Source of the DNA: Rhodamnia argentea
Taxonomy: Eukaryota > Streptophyta > Magnoliopsida > Myrtales > Myrtaceae
NCBI RefSeq assembly: GCF_020921035.1
Contig: NC_063153.1
Span: 10,292,001 to 10,356,000 of the forward strand
DNA: 64,000 nucleotides
Direction: 5' to 3'
Shown: one piece after another, positions 48,501 through 59,681 of the stretch
Position numbering within the stretch: position 1 is the first letter of the stretch
How the letters are laid out: the number at the start of each line of letters is the position of its first letter
Notes under the pieces: model-generated
Seen by the model: only the letters and a program-made list of their open reading frames with translations
The model's database searches: none
What the model was told of the DNA's origin: nothing
Translations under genes and position numbers: made by a program

Positions 48501-51500
48501 GGCCAGACCTCCATACTTGGCTTGTCCTGACATTTTAAAGGATGGAAAATTAGTTAGATTAGTATACATATTGTGAACGGTATGAATCACAACCACTAGC
48601 AATTTCGCTGGATAAATACATCATTATTCATTACCACAGCTAGAACTTGCCGCTGAATCGAGGACTTGAGCGAAGCCGAACTTGTTCTTCAATCCTGTGA
48701 AATTGCCATTGATGAATGGAAAATCCATGGAGGAGTGAGTGCCACTGAGATTTCTCTCCTTGACCTCTCTAGTTTCCATGTTCAATCTCCACTCATACAC
48801 ACAATGAAAAAGAAAACCTTCTTCTTCATTGCCATTTTCCCTCTTTTTTGGAGGCAATTTGAATCCTCTTGAGTACCAGTCGAACTTGTTTTCACCCCAA
48901 TCTGGACCTGGCAATATGGATGTCATGGCCCTACAACCCCGCACCACAACCTGTTTTTCTTGATTAATTAGTGAGAATTGGAGGAAAAAAAAGGATTATG
49001 CTCACAAGTCAAAGTGATAAAGCACACTTGTTCATCGGTCTTTCATAATTGCAAAGGAAAAAAAAAATGTTAAATATGGACTCTTTACGATTATGATGTG
49101 AGGCAATTAGTACCTCGCCTCCATCCTCAAATGTATTGAGGATGTGAAGTGCGCAGCATGTTTCCACTTCGAACCACCGGATGGATTTGGCATCGCCGTA
49201 TCGTGGCATAACTCCTAACCTCGTTGTTCCTTCTTTGTCATACTTCAACAATCTATTTTTTTCGAAAATAACGACACTATTTTAAGGACGATTAATCATT
49301 TGGGAACAATGTTTTTTGAAATGAGATGTATACTCACGGGCCTCCCTTGGCGAGTCTTGATACTTCCAATGAAAGAGGGTGATCCACTATGATATTGTAC
49401 CTGAATGAGGAGAACATGTTTCAATCTCAAATTTGCACGTCAGGAAATCATAATAATATTGATAACGGGAGGAAAAATAGATTGCAGGAATAGGGAAGGG
49501 GGAAAAAAAACAACCTCACTTTCTTGGTCACATTTCTTTTACAAATTCCCTAAAGAAAACATGCAGAAAATTGATTCATTTGATCATGCACATTGTTAAT
49601 TGTGGCAAAAAGTACCAAAAAAGGTCCTAAACATATTGAATTAATAACAATTCAGTTCTAAACCTTTTTTGCGTTGATACCAATTCAGTTCATACGACCA
49701 ATTTTGGCAAGAAATTACGGATGCCGACGTTAACCGTCCTACGTGGCATGGCCGGCACTAATGTGGACATTTTCTGATAATTTTTTTGTGAAGTAGAAAT
49801 TTTCCTAATTGGTCAAATTTAATAGAATGGTATTTAAACTACTTTAGTTAGCTATGAATAGCTACTAGAATAGTGTTAGTAAGTTAGAAATAGAGAAAAA
49901 TACCGCATGTATTTAATCAATGCCGTTTTCCTCAACATGTATTTATTGGTCATGCATTTATGTAGTTCGAATTTACTCACTATGATGTGTCACTCATAGG
50001 TTGTTAAAGAAAATGCTTAAACCTTTCTGTGACGCCAATCTCATGGCTGAGGACACTTTTGGGAATTTGGACATCCACCTTATGAAGAAGTTCCTTTCCA
50101 TCAGCTGAAAAGAGGTCAAGTTAGGAACAATTAACGTAATTACGAACTGACAAAGGACCTTTGCCAACCTTTGTTTGCCTTTCTTATAAACGCTCTGAAT
50201 TGACCAAATCTAATATGAATTCGTCAACCCTTAACTAAGGTTAGATACTAACTTGGTAATTTCATGGGGGAAAATTTGGAAAGTCCCACTAACTTAGGTT
50301 GGTATTCTCTTAAAAAAGTTGGTGAATTCAAGATTTGCTAGCGAGGCAAATAATAAGAGTTGATAATTCTATATAATAGTCGGTTGTCCAAAATTATTTA
50401 GTAATTTAATATTGCAAAAGTTGGTAAGTCACTCTAATTTAGGTTGGTTATTTCATGTAAGAGTTAGCACATTCAAAAGGTTAGTATAAAATTAAAAATA
50501 CTGCTCAAATTTTGGTTTTCTAATAACCAACCATTTGGGTAGTAAATTTGCATCACATGTTGTCGTTAATGCTGATTAACGTGTCATTCGTGTACTTCAG
50601 AACTATTTATGCGAATCATATGAAACTTACAAGGGATTAGAAGAGAAGGAATATTACCAGATACCACTCCTACCACATAGAAAGGTTTCTTGACATCGAT
50701 CCCCATTATTACAAGTTCGCCACTTCTCGGAGCTTTCTGTTTAGTAAGTATAATTTTGGCAAACAAACCTCAAAAAGACTCATTAGTATTTTTAAATAAA
50801 TGATTTAATGACAAATTAAGGTACACTATTAATGGTAGTATACAACCTTTGGATGGCTAGTGCAAGGTCGGCTCCAATCTCCGTTGAAGTCCCAAACACC
50901 GAATGTTTCTAGGGTTTGCGAATCAATCTCGTGAGGCAAGTAATTCTCTGCTATCGCATATAGCTTTCCTGAGTGCTCGAACACACTTGTGTTGCACAAG
51001 AACTTGTTACCAGCATTGAGTCTAATCTGTCGAAGCACCGAATCTTAATATTCAGGTCTTTACATGCTTCAGTTCCCTTAACGAAAAGATCTTGCAAAAG
51101 TTTTGTGCGATTTTGTCTGAATCAGCTTACCCATTCTATTTGATAAATTCATGAAGAACGCTAAGAGAGAACTTCTCGAGCTCTGGGGCTAACAGTTTTT
51201 CATTTCACATTTCATGGAAAGCTATCTTATATCACAACCATGCTTTAGATAGAATGTTGGTGGGTCCAAACTCACTAGGAGGGGGACACAAATGTCAAAA
51301 CGATGGATTGATCAACTGACAGACTAATTAAATGGATAAATTTGCATATCAAAAAGTATCTTGCAAATTACCCGATTCAGAGAAACCGCAGCTAAGACAG
51401 CTAATGGATCTCCTTCAATGGCAGGGATGAAGGAGGGTTTGTTTCTTTGCTTTTCAAGCTTGAATGTCTCGGACTCGATGTACTTGTTCTTGTAGGAGAT

Positions 51501-53960
51501 GCTCCAATCTGAATCACAAGTCTTCTTAAAGAACAACACATGAAGCATTCCTTCTCCTTCTACCCATGTTTCATTGGTTATTCCTAATGGTGACGCTGCG
51601 GATTGTAGACATCCAAATTGAGGATTTGGACCTGAAATTGAGAAAATTCAGTGAACCAATTTGATCTACATTATTTCGGCTGCGCTCCTACTCGTAAAAG
51701 CTTAAACTGGCATGCAATATAATCATATGCGAATACCTAATTTTTGAAGTCTTGAAACTTAAATTTCACATAAATTCAGATGTATACCATTTCTAATGAA
51801 TACTCCTTCAGGGAAATCAGCTGGTAATTGCCCTTCCAAGCAAGCAACTTCAACAGCTTCTCCAATTTCTTGAACCGGTGCAAAGTTCTTCTGTTCAATT
51901 CATTATTTAAGGAAAATCAGACATTCACAAACTAATATTGTAATTCCTTGGGCACCCTCAGAGTCTTCATATGTAGTGCTGGAATGTTGATTCTGTGTGC
52001 AGCAAAATGGCGTGGTACACAATTAAGACACCATCAAGTTTTCCGAAGAGCTACAGCCAAATTGATTTAAACTTCTCGAGTTGCAATTTAGATTAGATTA
52101 TGGTACTTTCCTTCGTTATATATTCAATCCATAAGATATTCGGATTAGGTAAGTGGTTTTTAACACATCATCGTGATTCCAAATTTTATATTTCTAGTTA
52201 GGATTTTGCCATCACTAATTTGGAAGATAACAACTAGGATTTTAGTTTGATACATAAGGCTATAAATTCCATTTGTGATTTCATTATGTGACAGAACTTT
52301 GAATTATTGGATAGAGTTGCCTTTAGAAAACACGTTCTTAGCCATTTTTTCTACCTAGGGTTTGTGAATGTTTGAAAGAGTAGTGTCCTTGGTGTGGCAT
52401 ATTGCTATCGGATATCCGAATTAATTATCTAGTATATTTTTCCCTCTCTTCCACAGGAACGCGAACGCGACTAATAATGACTTTCTAAGCCTTTGGACAG
52501 ACATGTAATCCAATAGGTGGGCTTGGGAATATAATTTATGTTGCGCGAGAAAATGGCCATGACTTTTGATCCATAATACCAATATGGAAAGTTCGTTCCC
52601 GAGTACTATGATGTGGTCAAATTGGAATCTCTGTCGGCAATTGTTTTGGACCTCAAAATCCATTGTTTTTAGTGTGATTCAAGCCCCTTTGGCATCGTTA
52701 TGTCAAGTCTTTCGGGTTAGTTTAGGACGTGGTTTAGTTTTGGAAGCCCATGCTGCTTAAGGTTGTTTTTAGGTTTTCCAGGGTCGCATAGAGTTAGCAA
52801 GGTGTTTATTGAGAAAATTACCGAAAAAGTGCTAAACCTATTGTATTTGTGCTAATTCAGTCTTGAACCTTTCAATTGTGTCAATCGAGTTCTAAATCTT
52901 TTGATGATTTGATAATATGGGCGGCCATTGGGGCAATTTTGATGGGAAGTCACCGATATGGACGTTGACTGTCCTACTTGGCATGATTGGTGGACCGTAA
53001 CATGGGCAATTTTTACAATTTCTGTAGTTTTATGTAATTTTTGGTGAATCTACTATTATTATTTTTTGTTATTGTTTATTTTTCTTTTTTCTTTTCTTTA
53101 TTTATATTTTTTTTCCCAATTGTGAGCCATCGAGGTCATTAGCCGACACTTGCCAACCATAGCCGAGGATGGGGTCGGGCCTCCATGTCCTCGTCGGCCA
53201 CATGTGAGGGCATCGGGCCCTCACCAGCCATAGGCGAGGGCGTCTGGCCCTTACCTAGATCCAACAGAGGGCCTAACGCTCTCGTCTAGATTTTGGAGAG
53301 GATCGATCGGCAACCTCGTCAGCCTAGAGTTGTAGAAAAAAAAAAAATTGTTCATTGTTAGCTTATCGCTTTGAGCATCAGGTAAATTTTTTTTTTTGTT
53401 TTTTGTTTTGGTCGAAAGCATCAGCATCAGATAATTTGATCATGAAATAACTGTGAAATTTTCTGGACTTTGTGTCAACTCGTCCACACGCGGATCCCGG
53501 AATTGGAAACTTTCAGATTGGAGCAAATGAGTCAAAGAGAGAACCTCGTTTCTAAGTACCTGAGATGGCGGATAAGGTTGATCCACAAACCGGTACAGTC
53601 CATCCACCAAGACATCCAAAACAATCGCCGAAGCTTTCCTGACAGTTTTGGATACATCGATCTTGTTCAACGGCAGTTGTTGCTGCAACTCTCTCCAAAT
53701 AGGCTGCTCATGCAATTTTTCAGAATCGAAATCAAACCGCTAATAACTTGAATCAATGCAAAAAAAAAAGAAAAAAAAAAAGAACAGATGCTCAAGTTCC
53801 CTTGTGTGTGCCCTAAGAACTTTAACCATGAAGATTTGGATTCCGTGTAACGTACCTTTAGAGCTGGGGAAATGGACTTTCTAAGGTGATCAAAGCTAGG
53901 AGAAATCGAGTGCCGGTTGGTGGATGCATTCACATGCAAAGCGAAAGGAGAGACTGCCAT
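45560..53960 (-). CDS. Carotenoid cleavage dioxygenase, complete 13-exon gene
   Basis: CCDs are Fe(II) enzymes splitting carotenoid or apocarotenoid double bonds. Minus-strand exons: 53856-53960, 53560-53739, 51788-51890, 51372-51631, 50847-51026, 50658-50736, 50023-50104, 49338-49400, 49114-49252, 48635-48950, 48477-48526, 46127-46294, 45560-45676. All joins are GT-AG and in phase, giving 613 residues. Family blocks: NFAPVQEIGEAVEVACLEGQ, GVFIRNGPNPQFG, WVEGEGMLHVLFF, TFKLEKQRNKPSFIPAIEGD, NTSVFEHSGKLYAIAEN, VMPRYGDAKSIRWFEVE, EVKERNLSGT, AKYGGLAKLYF, VPYGFHG. The four iron-ligand histidines are His274 (TSHPK), His323 (LSHEIG), His387 (ALHIL) and His603 (GFHG). The ATG at 53960 is chosen because it follows a TATA box by about 40 bases and no earlier ATG is in frame. 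It resembles proteins annotated as CCD1-like that include zaxinone synthase; that assignment is tentative. Oddities: Arg in VVVRGCRA where the paralogue has Trp, and Glu after His323. Confidence 0.93.
46500..48370. repeat. GTTGGTAA-rich mirrored sequence in intron 11 of the CCD gene
   Basis: The 2.2-kb intron (46295-48476) is AT-rich. Its lower-coordinate half is rich in TTACCAACTTTT-like words (TACTAACTTT, TTACCAATTC) and its other half in the complement (AAGTTGGTAAATT, AGTTGGTAAGC). Short words such as TCAGAGATAAGAG recur (about 47525 and 47786). The two halves could pair as one large imperfect hairpin. Similar words fill intron 6 (50160-50540) and the matching intron of the second CCD gene (62440-63080). 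Confidence 0.6.
49603..49790. mobile_element. Family A fragment in CCD intron 7
   Basis: Only the left arm is present: GGCAAAAAGTACCAAAAAAG, CCTAAACATATTGAATT, ACAATTCAGTTCTAAACC and CGTCCTACGTGGCATGG. It stops in TCTGATAATTTTTT without the right arm. Confidence 0.6.
52808..53400. mobile_element. Family A element, truncated, in CCD intron 2
   Basis: The left arm (GAGAAAATTACCGAAAAAGT, GCTAAACCTATTGTATTTG, AATTCAGTCTTGAACC) and the T-rich plus GC-rich core are present (53080-53320). The expected right arm with AGGTTTAGGAC words is missing, and the sequence ends in A and T tracts. Confidence 0.55.
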
Positions 53961-54000
53961 TTCTTGCTTCTCTATGCACAAGTTGTCTGGTTTCTTGTTC

Positions 54001-54010
54001 TTTATATAGA
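54001..54010 (-). promoter_or_regulatory. TATA box of the complete CCD gene
   Basis: TCTATATAAA on the minus strand lies 41 bases before the ATG at 53960. With the usual 30-base spacing the transcript would start near 53975 and have a very short leader. Confidence 0.6.
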
Positions 54011-54689
54011 CAACCTGAGAACGTGACTAAATCAAATCCAATGACGTAATTAATTTCTTAGTCCCTAATATTTGAGACGATTGTACTAGGTTGTCCCATC
54101 TAGGGTAAGAAAAAATGAATTGTCCAACAGATTAGGTGGTCCTTTTGTGTAGAATCTTGAATCGGAAAATGCTATTGTTTACATTCATATCTTGTTAGAC
54201 GAAATTCATAATGTATCAAGAAACACAGTAAGTGCAAACTACAAGCTCGATACATACTGATCATAATGATATGGTCAACAACATGGTGCATAAAATAAAT
54301 CCTTCAATAACATTTTCTCCCCAAAATATGCTAGTTGGCAAGACTAACGAGAACAAGCAAGAGCTGGCTAGATATGTACACAGACTCATTTCATGAACAT
54401 GTTCAATATCGATCAATCTCCATATGTTTTTCATCAATCTAGATAACAAAGGTCACTCTATCCGAGGTAGTAATGTTGAATTTAATGAGTTATAAACTTA
54501 TAGTCTTGTCCTTTACCAAAAAAAAAAAATAATTATAGTCTTGTACGAGGAATCCTCACCAACCTCTCTCGGCGACAACTCAAAGCATCTATCCATGTGC
54601 ACTTTTCTGTCCGCCTGCTCATCTATATATTAAAGAATGACTAGAAGTGTAGGTGGTCCACAAAATAGAATTTGAAATCACAAGATATA
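54011..54689. other. Upstream region of the complete CCD gene
   Basis: This is the presumed promoter of the minus-strand CCD gene. No other gene is recognised. Confidence 0.4.
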
Positions 54690-54755
54690 TCTGCCTTGCA
54701 GTTGGCTCGTCTATTAAGCTATCTATAATCGTTAACAAAATCCATGTTGTCATTC

Positions 54756-55021
54756 GGATCCGGATCGCCTAACATTGAGATTTCCGTGATATTCGTGACA
54801 TTACTCAAATCAAGCCGTCCAAATGAAAATGAACAGCCTAATTTGAGCCACGTTTGGGATTTAAAATTTTTCAAACTCCAAAAAAATTCCTATCCACATT
54901 TTTTCCCTCCTTTTCAACACATGATGTAGTTCAAATCAAGCCGTCTATTTTCATTTGAATGGCCTGATTTGAGTAATGTCATGCATGTCATGGAAATCCC
55001 AATGTTAGGCGATCCAAATCC
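54756..55021. mobile_element. MITE with GGATCGCCTAACATTG inverted ends
   Basis: The left end is GGATCCGGATCGCCTAACAT followed by TGAGATTTCC; the right end inverted gives GGATTTGGATCGCCTAACAT then TGGGATTTCC. Flanks TGTCATTC and TGTTATTT agree in six of eight bases, and the paralogous copy A near 36672 has a single TGTCATTT with no element. Confidence 0.8.
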
Positions 55022-55066
55022 TGTTATTTCACACTTTTTATATAAAAAATCCTTCACCGGAGGGTT

Positions 55067-55067
<1 letters not shown>

Positions 55068-55105
<38 letters not shown>

Positions 55106-55106
55106 A
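55068..55106. repeat. (TA)n(TG)n microsatellite
   Basis: TATATATATATATATATATG passes directly into TGTGTGTGTGTGTGTGTG. It is in copy B only; copy A has a short TATATACACACGCGC here, so it expanded after the duplication or shrank in copy A. Confidence 0.9.
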
Positions 55107-56419
55107 TTCACTTATCAACATCACTCCTTTGCAGCAATATCAAAGTGGTACGGTGTTAAATTAATTCAAGAGTAATTCGGATAGCTAGCCAGTCAAGTTG
55201 AAGAAGTTTGTAACTACTTTCGATGCATTCAAATCGCTACCTATCTAACCTCATAGAATGTATTTTTTTTTTCTTTTTTTCAAGTGATTCTACTAATCAT
55301 TGCTCGAGCATAACTTTCTTACGGTGCCAACTAAGCAATATGGCTTAAAAAAGTTGTAGAATACCAAAATAAGATTTCAGATACACATAACATGGCTAAG
55401 ATATTAAGTGTACTATTCAATTATGACCATTATAGATAAGTGACTATGACGACAAAGACAGTGACATACGCTCTAATCAATAAAGAGCTGGCCGATCAAA
55501 AGTGACAAAACCCAACTTCTCCTCTATTGCTGGTGGAATATTCCTGCAATAATGTGAAGAAATTCTTTCCCCATAAGAGACAGAGAAACGAAAGCCCCAG
55601 ATGTGTGCTGCTTCACCGTTGGGTCCTCTTCAGTCCGTGAGAACACAGAGGTCCTCCAAACGTGATCTCTCTGGACGTGTTGTGTCTCCACGAGGACCAG
55701 CAAAATAATCTGCAATTGCCACGAGAACCTTCACCGTCCTTCAAAGTGGACTGAAAAAAAATCTACTGAGGCTCGTTTTGGCCGACTTAACAGTGAGACT
55801 GGGGAGGTCGAGAGGACTTCGAGAAAACGACTGGCATCTCATGCTGCCCTTTTTTTGAGCTTTTAGCGATGAAACTACAGCTTCACAGCGAAATATATGG
55901 CCGTCATGAGCCGCAAACTCAAGTTTTCGTTGCTAAAGGAACTGGATCTCCAATGAGGAATTTCACATCTTCGTTGCGGAACGCTTGACCTTTGGCAATG
56001 AAGTTATTTACGTTCGTTGCTACATGGGTTCTTGTTTTTAGGCATCCATGTTAAATTCATTGCTAAAAGGGACAATTCTGGCAGCGAAAGTCAATTTCCA
56101 TCATTGATAACTTGAGTTGGCGAAAAGCTTGTCACACTTGATATCCCAAAACCAACCTTTTGTCCCAGGTAATTGCTAACGGAGCTATTGTTGGGAGAAG
56201 AGGAAATTTGATAAATGTTGATTCATTCTTACTGGAGTTGCAATATGTTGAATAGTTTGCTTAAGAAGAGAGAAACCTAAAGCCTTCAGAGGAGAGGAAA
56301 TACTACTGACTACGTCGAACACTTCAAATTTACAGGTAAAATAGAAGAAGTCAAACGACAAAGCCCCCCAAAAGAACCGAGAGAAGCGCTCTTTAACCGA
56401 CGCCCATAAGACTCTCTTG

Positions 56420-56815
56420 GGGAAAAGTACACTAGAAGTGTCATAACTTGTGTACGGTGTTCACTTGAATGCCATAACTTTCAAAACGTTCACTTAAGTG
56501 CCATAACTTTCAAATATCGTTAACTTGAGTTCTACTTCGGAGCAAAATTGCTCACTTGAGTGCTACAAAAACTTTTCCGACGTGCCACGTCAGCTTTCCG
56601 GCGTCTACAGTAATTTTTCCAACGTGCTACAGTAACTTTTCAGGCATCTACAGTAACTTTCCTAGCTGCCACATCAGCTTTTCCGGCTACCACGTTAACA
56701 TGTCACTCAAGTGAACAATTTTTAAAAGTTATGGCACTTAAGCGAACATTTTGAAAGTTATGGCACTCAAGTGAACGTTGTACAAAAGTTATGGCACTTC
56801 TAGTGTACTTTTCCC
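56420..56815. mobile_element. Family B MITE with perfect 10-bp target duplication
   Basis: Perfect inverted ends begin GGGAAAAGTACACTAGAAG and end CTTCTAGTGTACTTTTCCC. The flanks are GACTCTCTTG at 56410-56419 and again at 56816-56825. Arms repeat GTGCCATAACTTTCAAA and its complement. A 10-bp duplication with long inverted ends points to a Mutator-like element; perfect flanks suggest recent insertion. The interior contains GCCACGTCAGCTTTCCGGC-type direct repeats. Confidence 0.9.
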
Positions 56816-56825
56816 GACTCTCTTG

Positions 56826-57734
56826 CTCACCTCTCTCTCTCGTTCGAGGCGTGCGCACCGAGAGAAGTGCTCTCGTCTAACCGACGGCCCTTCTCCGATT
56901 AAAGGAGGCTTCCTTGCTAGTACCTCTAACCTCTGTTCCGGGTTCTCTCCATCTAACCTCTGTTGGATGAAGCCCTACGTGTGATTTATTTTTGGCTTCA
57001 ACATGATAATCAGGTATCTCTTAGGTCTCCCTCTATGTCTCTTTCTCAGCCGTAAGAGGCTGGATCAGTTTGAATCTCATTGAGTCCTTTCTAGAGGAAG
57101 AATGTCTCACCGGAGCTCTCTCTATCTTATGGTCAATCATCCTGTTGACTTGGTTTGAGTTGCTCAAGCAGCTCTTGCATTATCTTTTGCTCGGTAGTAT
57201 GCAATTTCTGGCTGTGTTATTTCTATTGTGATCAGGCCAGGCCAGAGAGGCTTTGCCTTCCTAGCTGTGTTATGTATTCTTTAAAGATAAATGAGCTCAA
57301 GTAAAACATAAAAGATGGACGCCATGCGTGATACCACTATGTTTTGATGTTGGATATAGAGAAATATAAAAGTTAGGACATATGTAAAATTGTTGTTCCC
57401 TTTCTCTATCTCTTTTTATACCTAAGTAATTTAATTTCGGATAAAGTCCATCGCGCTTATCATTTTCATCATTGTTATCTGATAATCACAAAACATAGGA
57501 AAATAAATTCCGAGAAAAAGGGAGGAAAATACGGCACAAAAAGTTTTTTTAGTTTTTTATTTTTGTTTTTAAACCGCTTGTAAACATACAATTTACGTGG
57601 GAACATTATGATGATAATTAGTTTTTCTTTTAATTTGAGCACATGTAGGAGTGTTGAGCGAGGAGGTGGTATACATAAAGAAGGATCTGTAGATAACACG
57701 ACGTGCGGGTTAAGTCCTAGAGAGAATGCTCAAT
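56826..57734. other. Spacer
   Basis: No gene is recognised. It is CT-rich near 56820-57000, then AT-rich. Confidence 0.35.
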
Positions 57735-58242
57735 GTGTTCTCGCTCCTTGGGTTTGAGATGGCGGGCCGGACCTTTGCTTGGATCGGTCGCCACCACACA
57801 ATTGTGTTGGCAAAAGCCATCTTCTTCATTAGGCCTCTCCCGATGGGCTTCGTCCCGACTATGACTCCATCCTGTTGGGCCGCTTTGCCAATGTCCGCGA
57901 TGACTATACCGTCATGATCACCGTCTACACCGCTGAGGACTTTCCTGCCTTCTCTCGCACCTTTTGGCCTCACTCAAGGAGAAGGAACGTGTTCTCGCTC
58001 CTTGGGTCCGAGATGGTGGGCCGGACCTTCGTTTGGATCGGTCTCCGCCACACAATTGTGTTGGCAGAAGCCATCTTCTTCATCAGTCCTCTCCTAATGG
58101 GCTTCGTCCCTACTATGATTCCATCCTGTTGGGCCACTTTGCCAATGTCCGCGATGACTATACCGTCATGATCGCCGTCTACACCGCCGAGGACTTTCCT
58201 GCCTTCTCTTGCCCCTTTTGGCCTCACTCAAGGAGAAGGCGA
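57735..58242 (+). pseudogene. Two tandem 254-bp polyol-transporter gene fragments
   Basis: The unit starting GTGTTCTCGCTCCTTGGGT at 57735 repeats at 57989. Translations with frameshifts resemble the second to fourth membrane spans of plant polyol/monosaccharide transporters: AGRTFAWIGRHHTIVLAKAI, FFIRPLPMGFV, then in another frame YDSILLGRFANVRDDYTVMI and VYTAEDFPAFSR, close to the family's GRFVAGIGVGYALMIAPVYT and AEVSPASSRG as I recall them. The reading frame changes mid-unit and conserved residues are lost. About 80 codons per unit survive out of roughly 500. Confidence 0.75.
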
Positions 58243-58299
58243 GGAAGATGCTAGAGAAGGTAGGGAAGACCTTGGCGATGTAGATGACCATTATGAGGT

Positions 58300-58486
58300 A
58301 CAATCAACGCCGATACTGGAGAAACGGCCTAATAGGAAGGAGTAATAGTTGGGGGCGAAGTCCATGAAAAGTAGCCTCGGTGAAGAAGATGGCCCCTATC
58401 AACACGATTGTGGGGCGGCGGTCCATCCAATTGGAGGTCTGCCTCGCCATCCCCGACTCGAGGAGCGAGAACACATTGAGCATCCC
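58300..58486 (-). pseudogene. Third polyol-transporter fragment, inverted
   Basis: The minus strand reads MLNVFSLLESGMARQTSNWM then DRRPTIVLIGAIFF, matching MLNVFSLLGFEMAGRTFAWI and GRHHTIVLAKAIFF of the first direct unit at 57727. It is closer to intact transporters in DRRPTIVLIGAIFF than the direct copies are. The fragment ends where the small LTR element begins. Confidence 0.7.
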
Positions 58487-58976
58487 CGTAATACTCGAGG
58501 GTCCCACTTGCACGATATTGTCCGCTTTCGGCTTTGCAACTTGCACGGTTTTGTTTCTTTGGGCACTTAGCCCAAACAAGGAGTACCACCCCCTCCATGA
58601 GATGTTACATACTCTCCCCTCGGCGGCACAGCGTCCTCGTTGTACCCTCAACGGCACTAGCGAGCGCCCACTGCGGCCCCATACGCTATCGACACAGCAT
58701 CCCCCCGTTGTGCCCTCGGCGGCATCATCGAGCGCTCACTGCAGCCCCACACGCTGTCGAGAGTCGGCTCCGATACTAACTGTAATGCCCGGGGGTCCCA
58801 CTTGCACGATATTGTCCGCTTTAGGTTTTGCAACTAACACGGTTTTGTTTTCTGGGCACTCAGCCCAAAAAAGGCCTCATGCAAGTGAATAATCCCCCAA
58901 CCCCTTATAAATTGGCCCAATACTCCCTCTCTAGGCAATGTGGGACAAAGAGTAACACCCTCCATGGGATGTTACA
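58487..58976 (+). mobile_element. Miniature LTR element (TRIM-like)
   Basis: The right terminal repeat 58781-58976 starts TGTAATGCCCGGGGGTCCCA and ends GGGATGTTACA. The left repeat 58487-58609 starts CGTAATACTCGAGGGTCCCA and ends GAGATGTTACA with an internal deletion. Both share CTTGCACGATATTGTCCGC, GGTTTTGTTT and GGGCACT. A 5-bp duplication ATCCC flanks the whole (58482-58486 and 58977-58981). The 171-bp interior has no coding capacity and contains its own duplication of GCGAGCGCCCACTGC-like words. No convincing primer-binding site was seen. Confidence 0.7.
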
Positions 58977-59681
58977 ATCCCCATTAAAACTTAACCTATA
59001 TGTCATGTTATCTTCAAGTCTTCATTATGTATACCACCTCCCTAGTAGGTCGTAACAATATACAACAAACAACAAAAAAAAAAATTAAAAACTAAAAAAA
59101 ACTGGTGCCCTATTTTTAATTTATTTTCCTTATTTTTATGAGATAGACCTTATCCGAAATTAACTTGCTTGGCTTAAAGAAAGAGAAAAAAAGTTGATGA
59201 TGTTATCCCAAAATAAATATTATTATTATTATTATTATTATTATTTTCATTTCCTATGTATTAAAAAACTGACATTTGGTGGTAGAAATATAATTTTTAT
59301 TGGTAATAAAGCTAGACAAAAAAAAAGTGCAATGAGTAATGATCAATTTTTTTTTCGCAACAGTTTAAGTAGCAAAAGATTGATTCATTGTATGTAAAAT
59401 TGATTTTTAGAAATATATCTATGTTGGGTTGCGTTTGGTTCGGTTTTCTCAAGTCTTAAAGTCTTTCGTGAAAAATTTAGACTGTTTGATAAAGAAAAAT
59501 TTGGACACTTTTTAAAAATGCCATCATTGGCAACTCTGAAAGCTGAGGACGCTTGGACTTTCGGCATTTTCAAAAGACAACTTCCAACGTCAATGAATTT
59601 TTTTTCTTCGAAATTGCCAACCAGGAAGAGAGATAAAATTGGAGAGAACAGAAGGAAGATAGAGAAAAAGATATGCATGTA
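58977..59681. other. Spacer with ATT microsatellite
   Basis: A run of TTA/ATT triplets lies at about 59217-59245. No gene is recognised. Confidence 0.5.

Larger units (their letters stand above)
54690..56110. repeat. Segmental duplication copy B
   Basis: This matches 36600-36763 plus 41304-42200. It lacks the nested hAT/LTR insertion, showing the joined site TACGGTGTT near 55149. It carries its own MITE (54756-55021), a microsatellite (55068-55106) and an extra segment at about 55770-55860. Confidence 0.8.

Noticed and set aside
51027..51038. CCD exon 5 starting at 51038 (GTG)
   Set aside because: No AG acceptor precedes it; the acceptor at 51027-51028 joins in phase and matches family length.
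53961..53981. Upstream start of the CCD protein at 53981
   Set aside because: The codon there is TTG; the first ATG in frame is at 53960, a suitable distance after the TATA box.
58304..58892. Long overlapping frames on both strands, including one of 170 codons
   Set aside because: They run across transporter fragments and the small LTR element and mix unrelated pieces.
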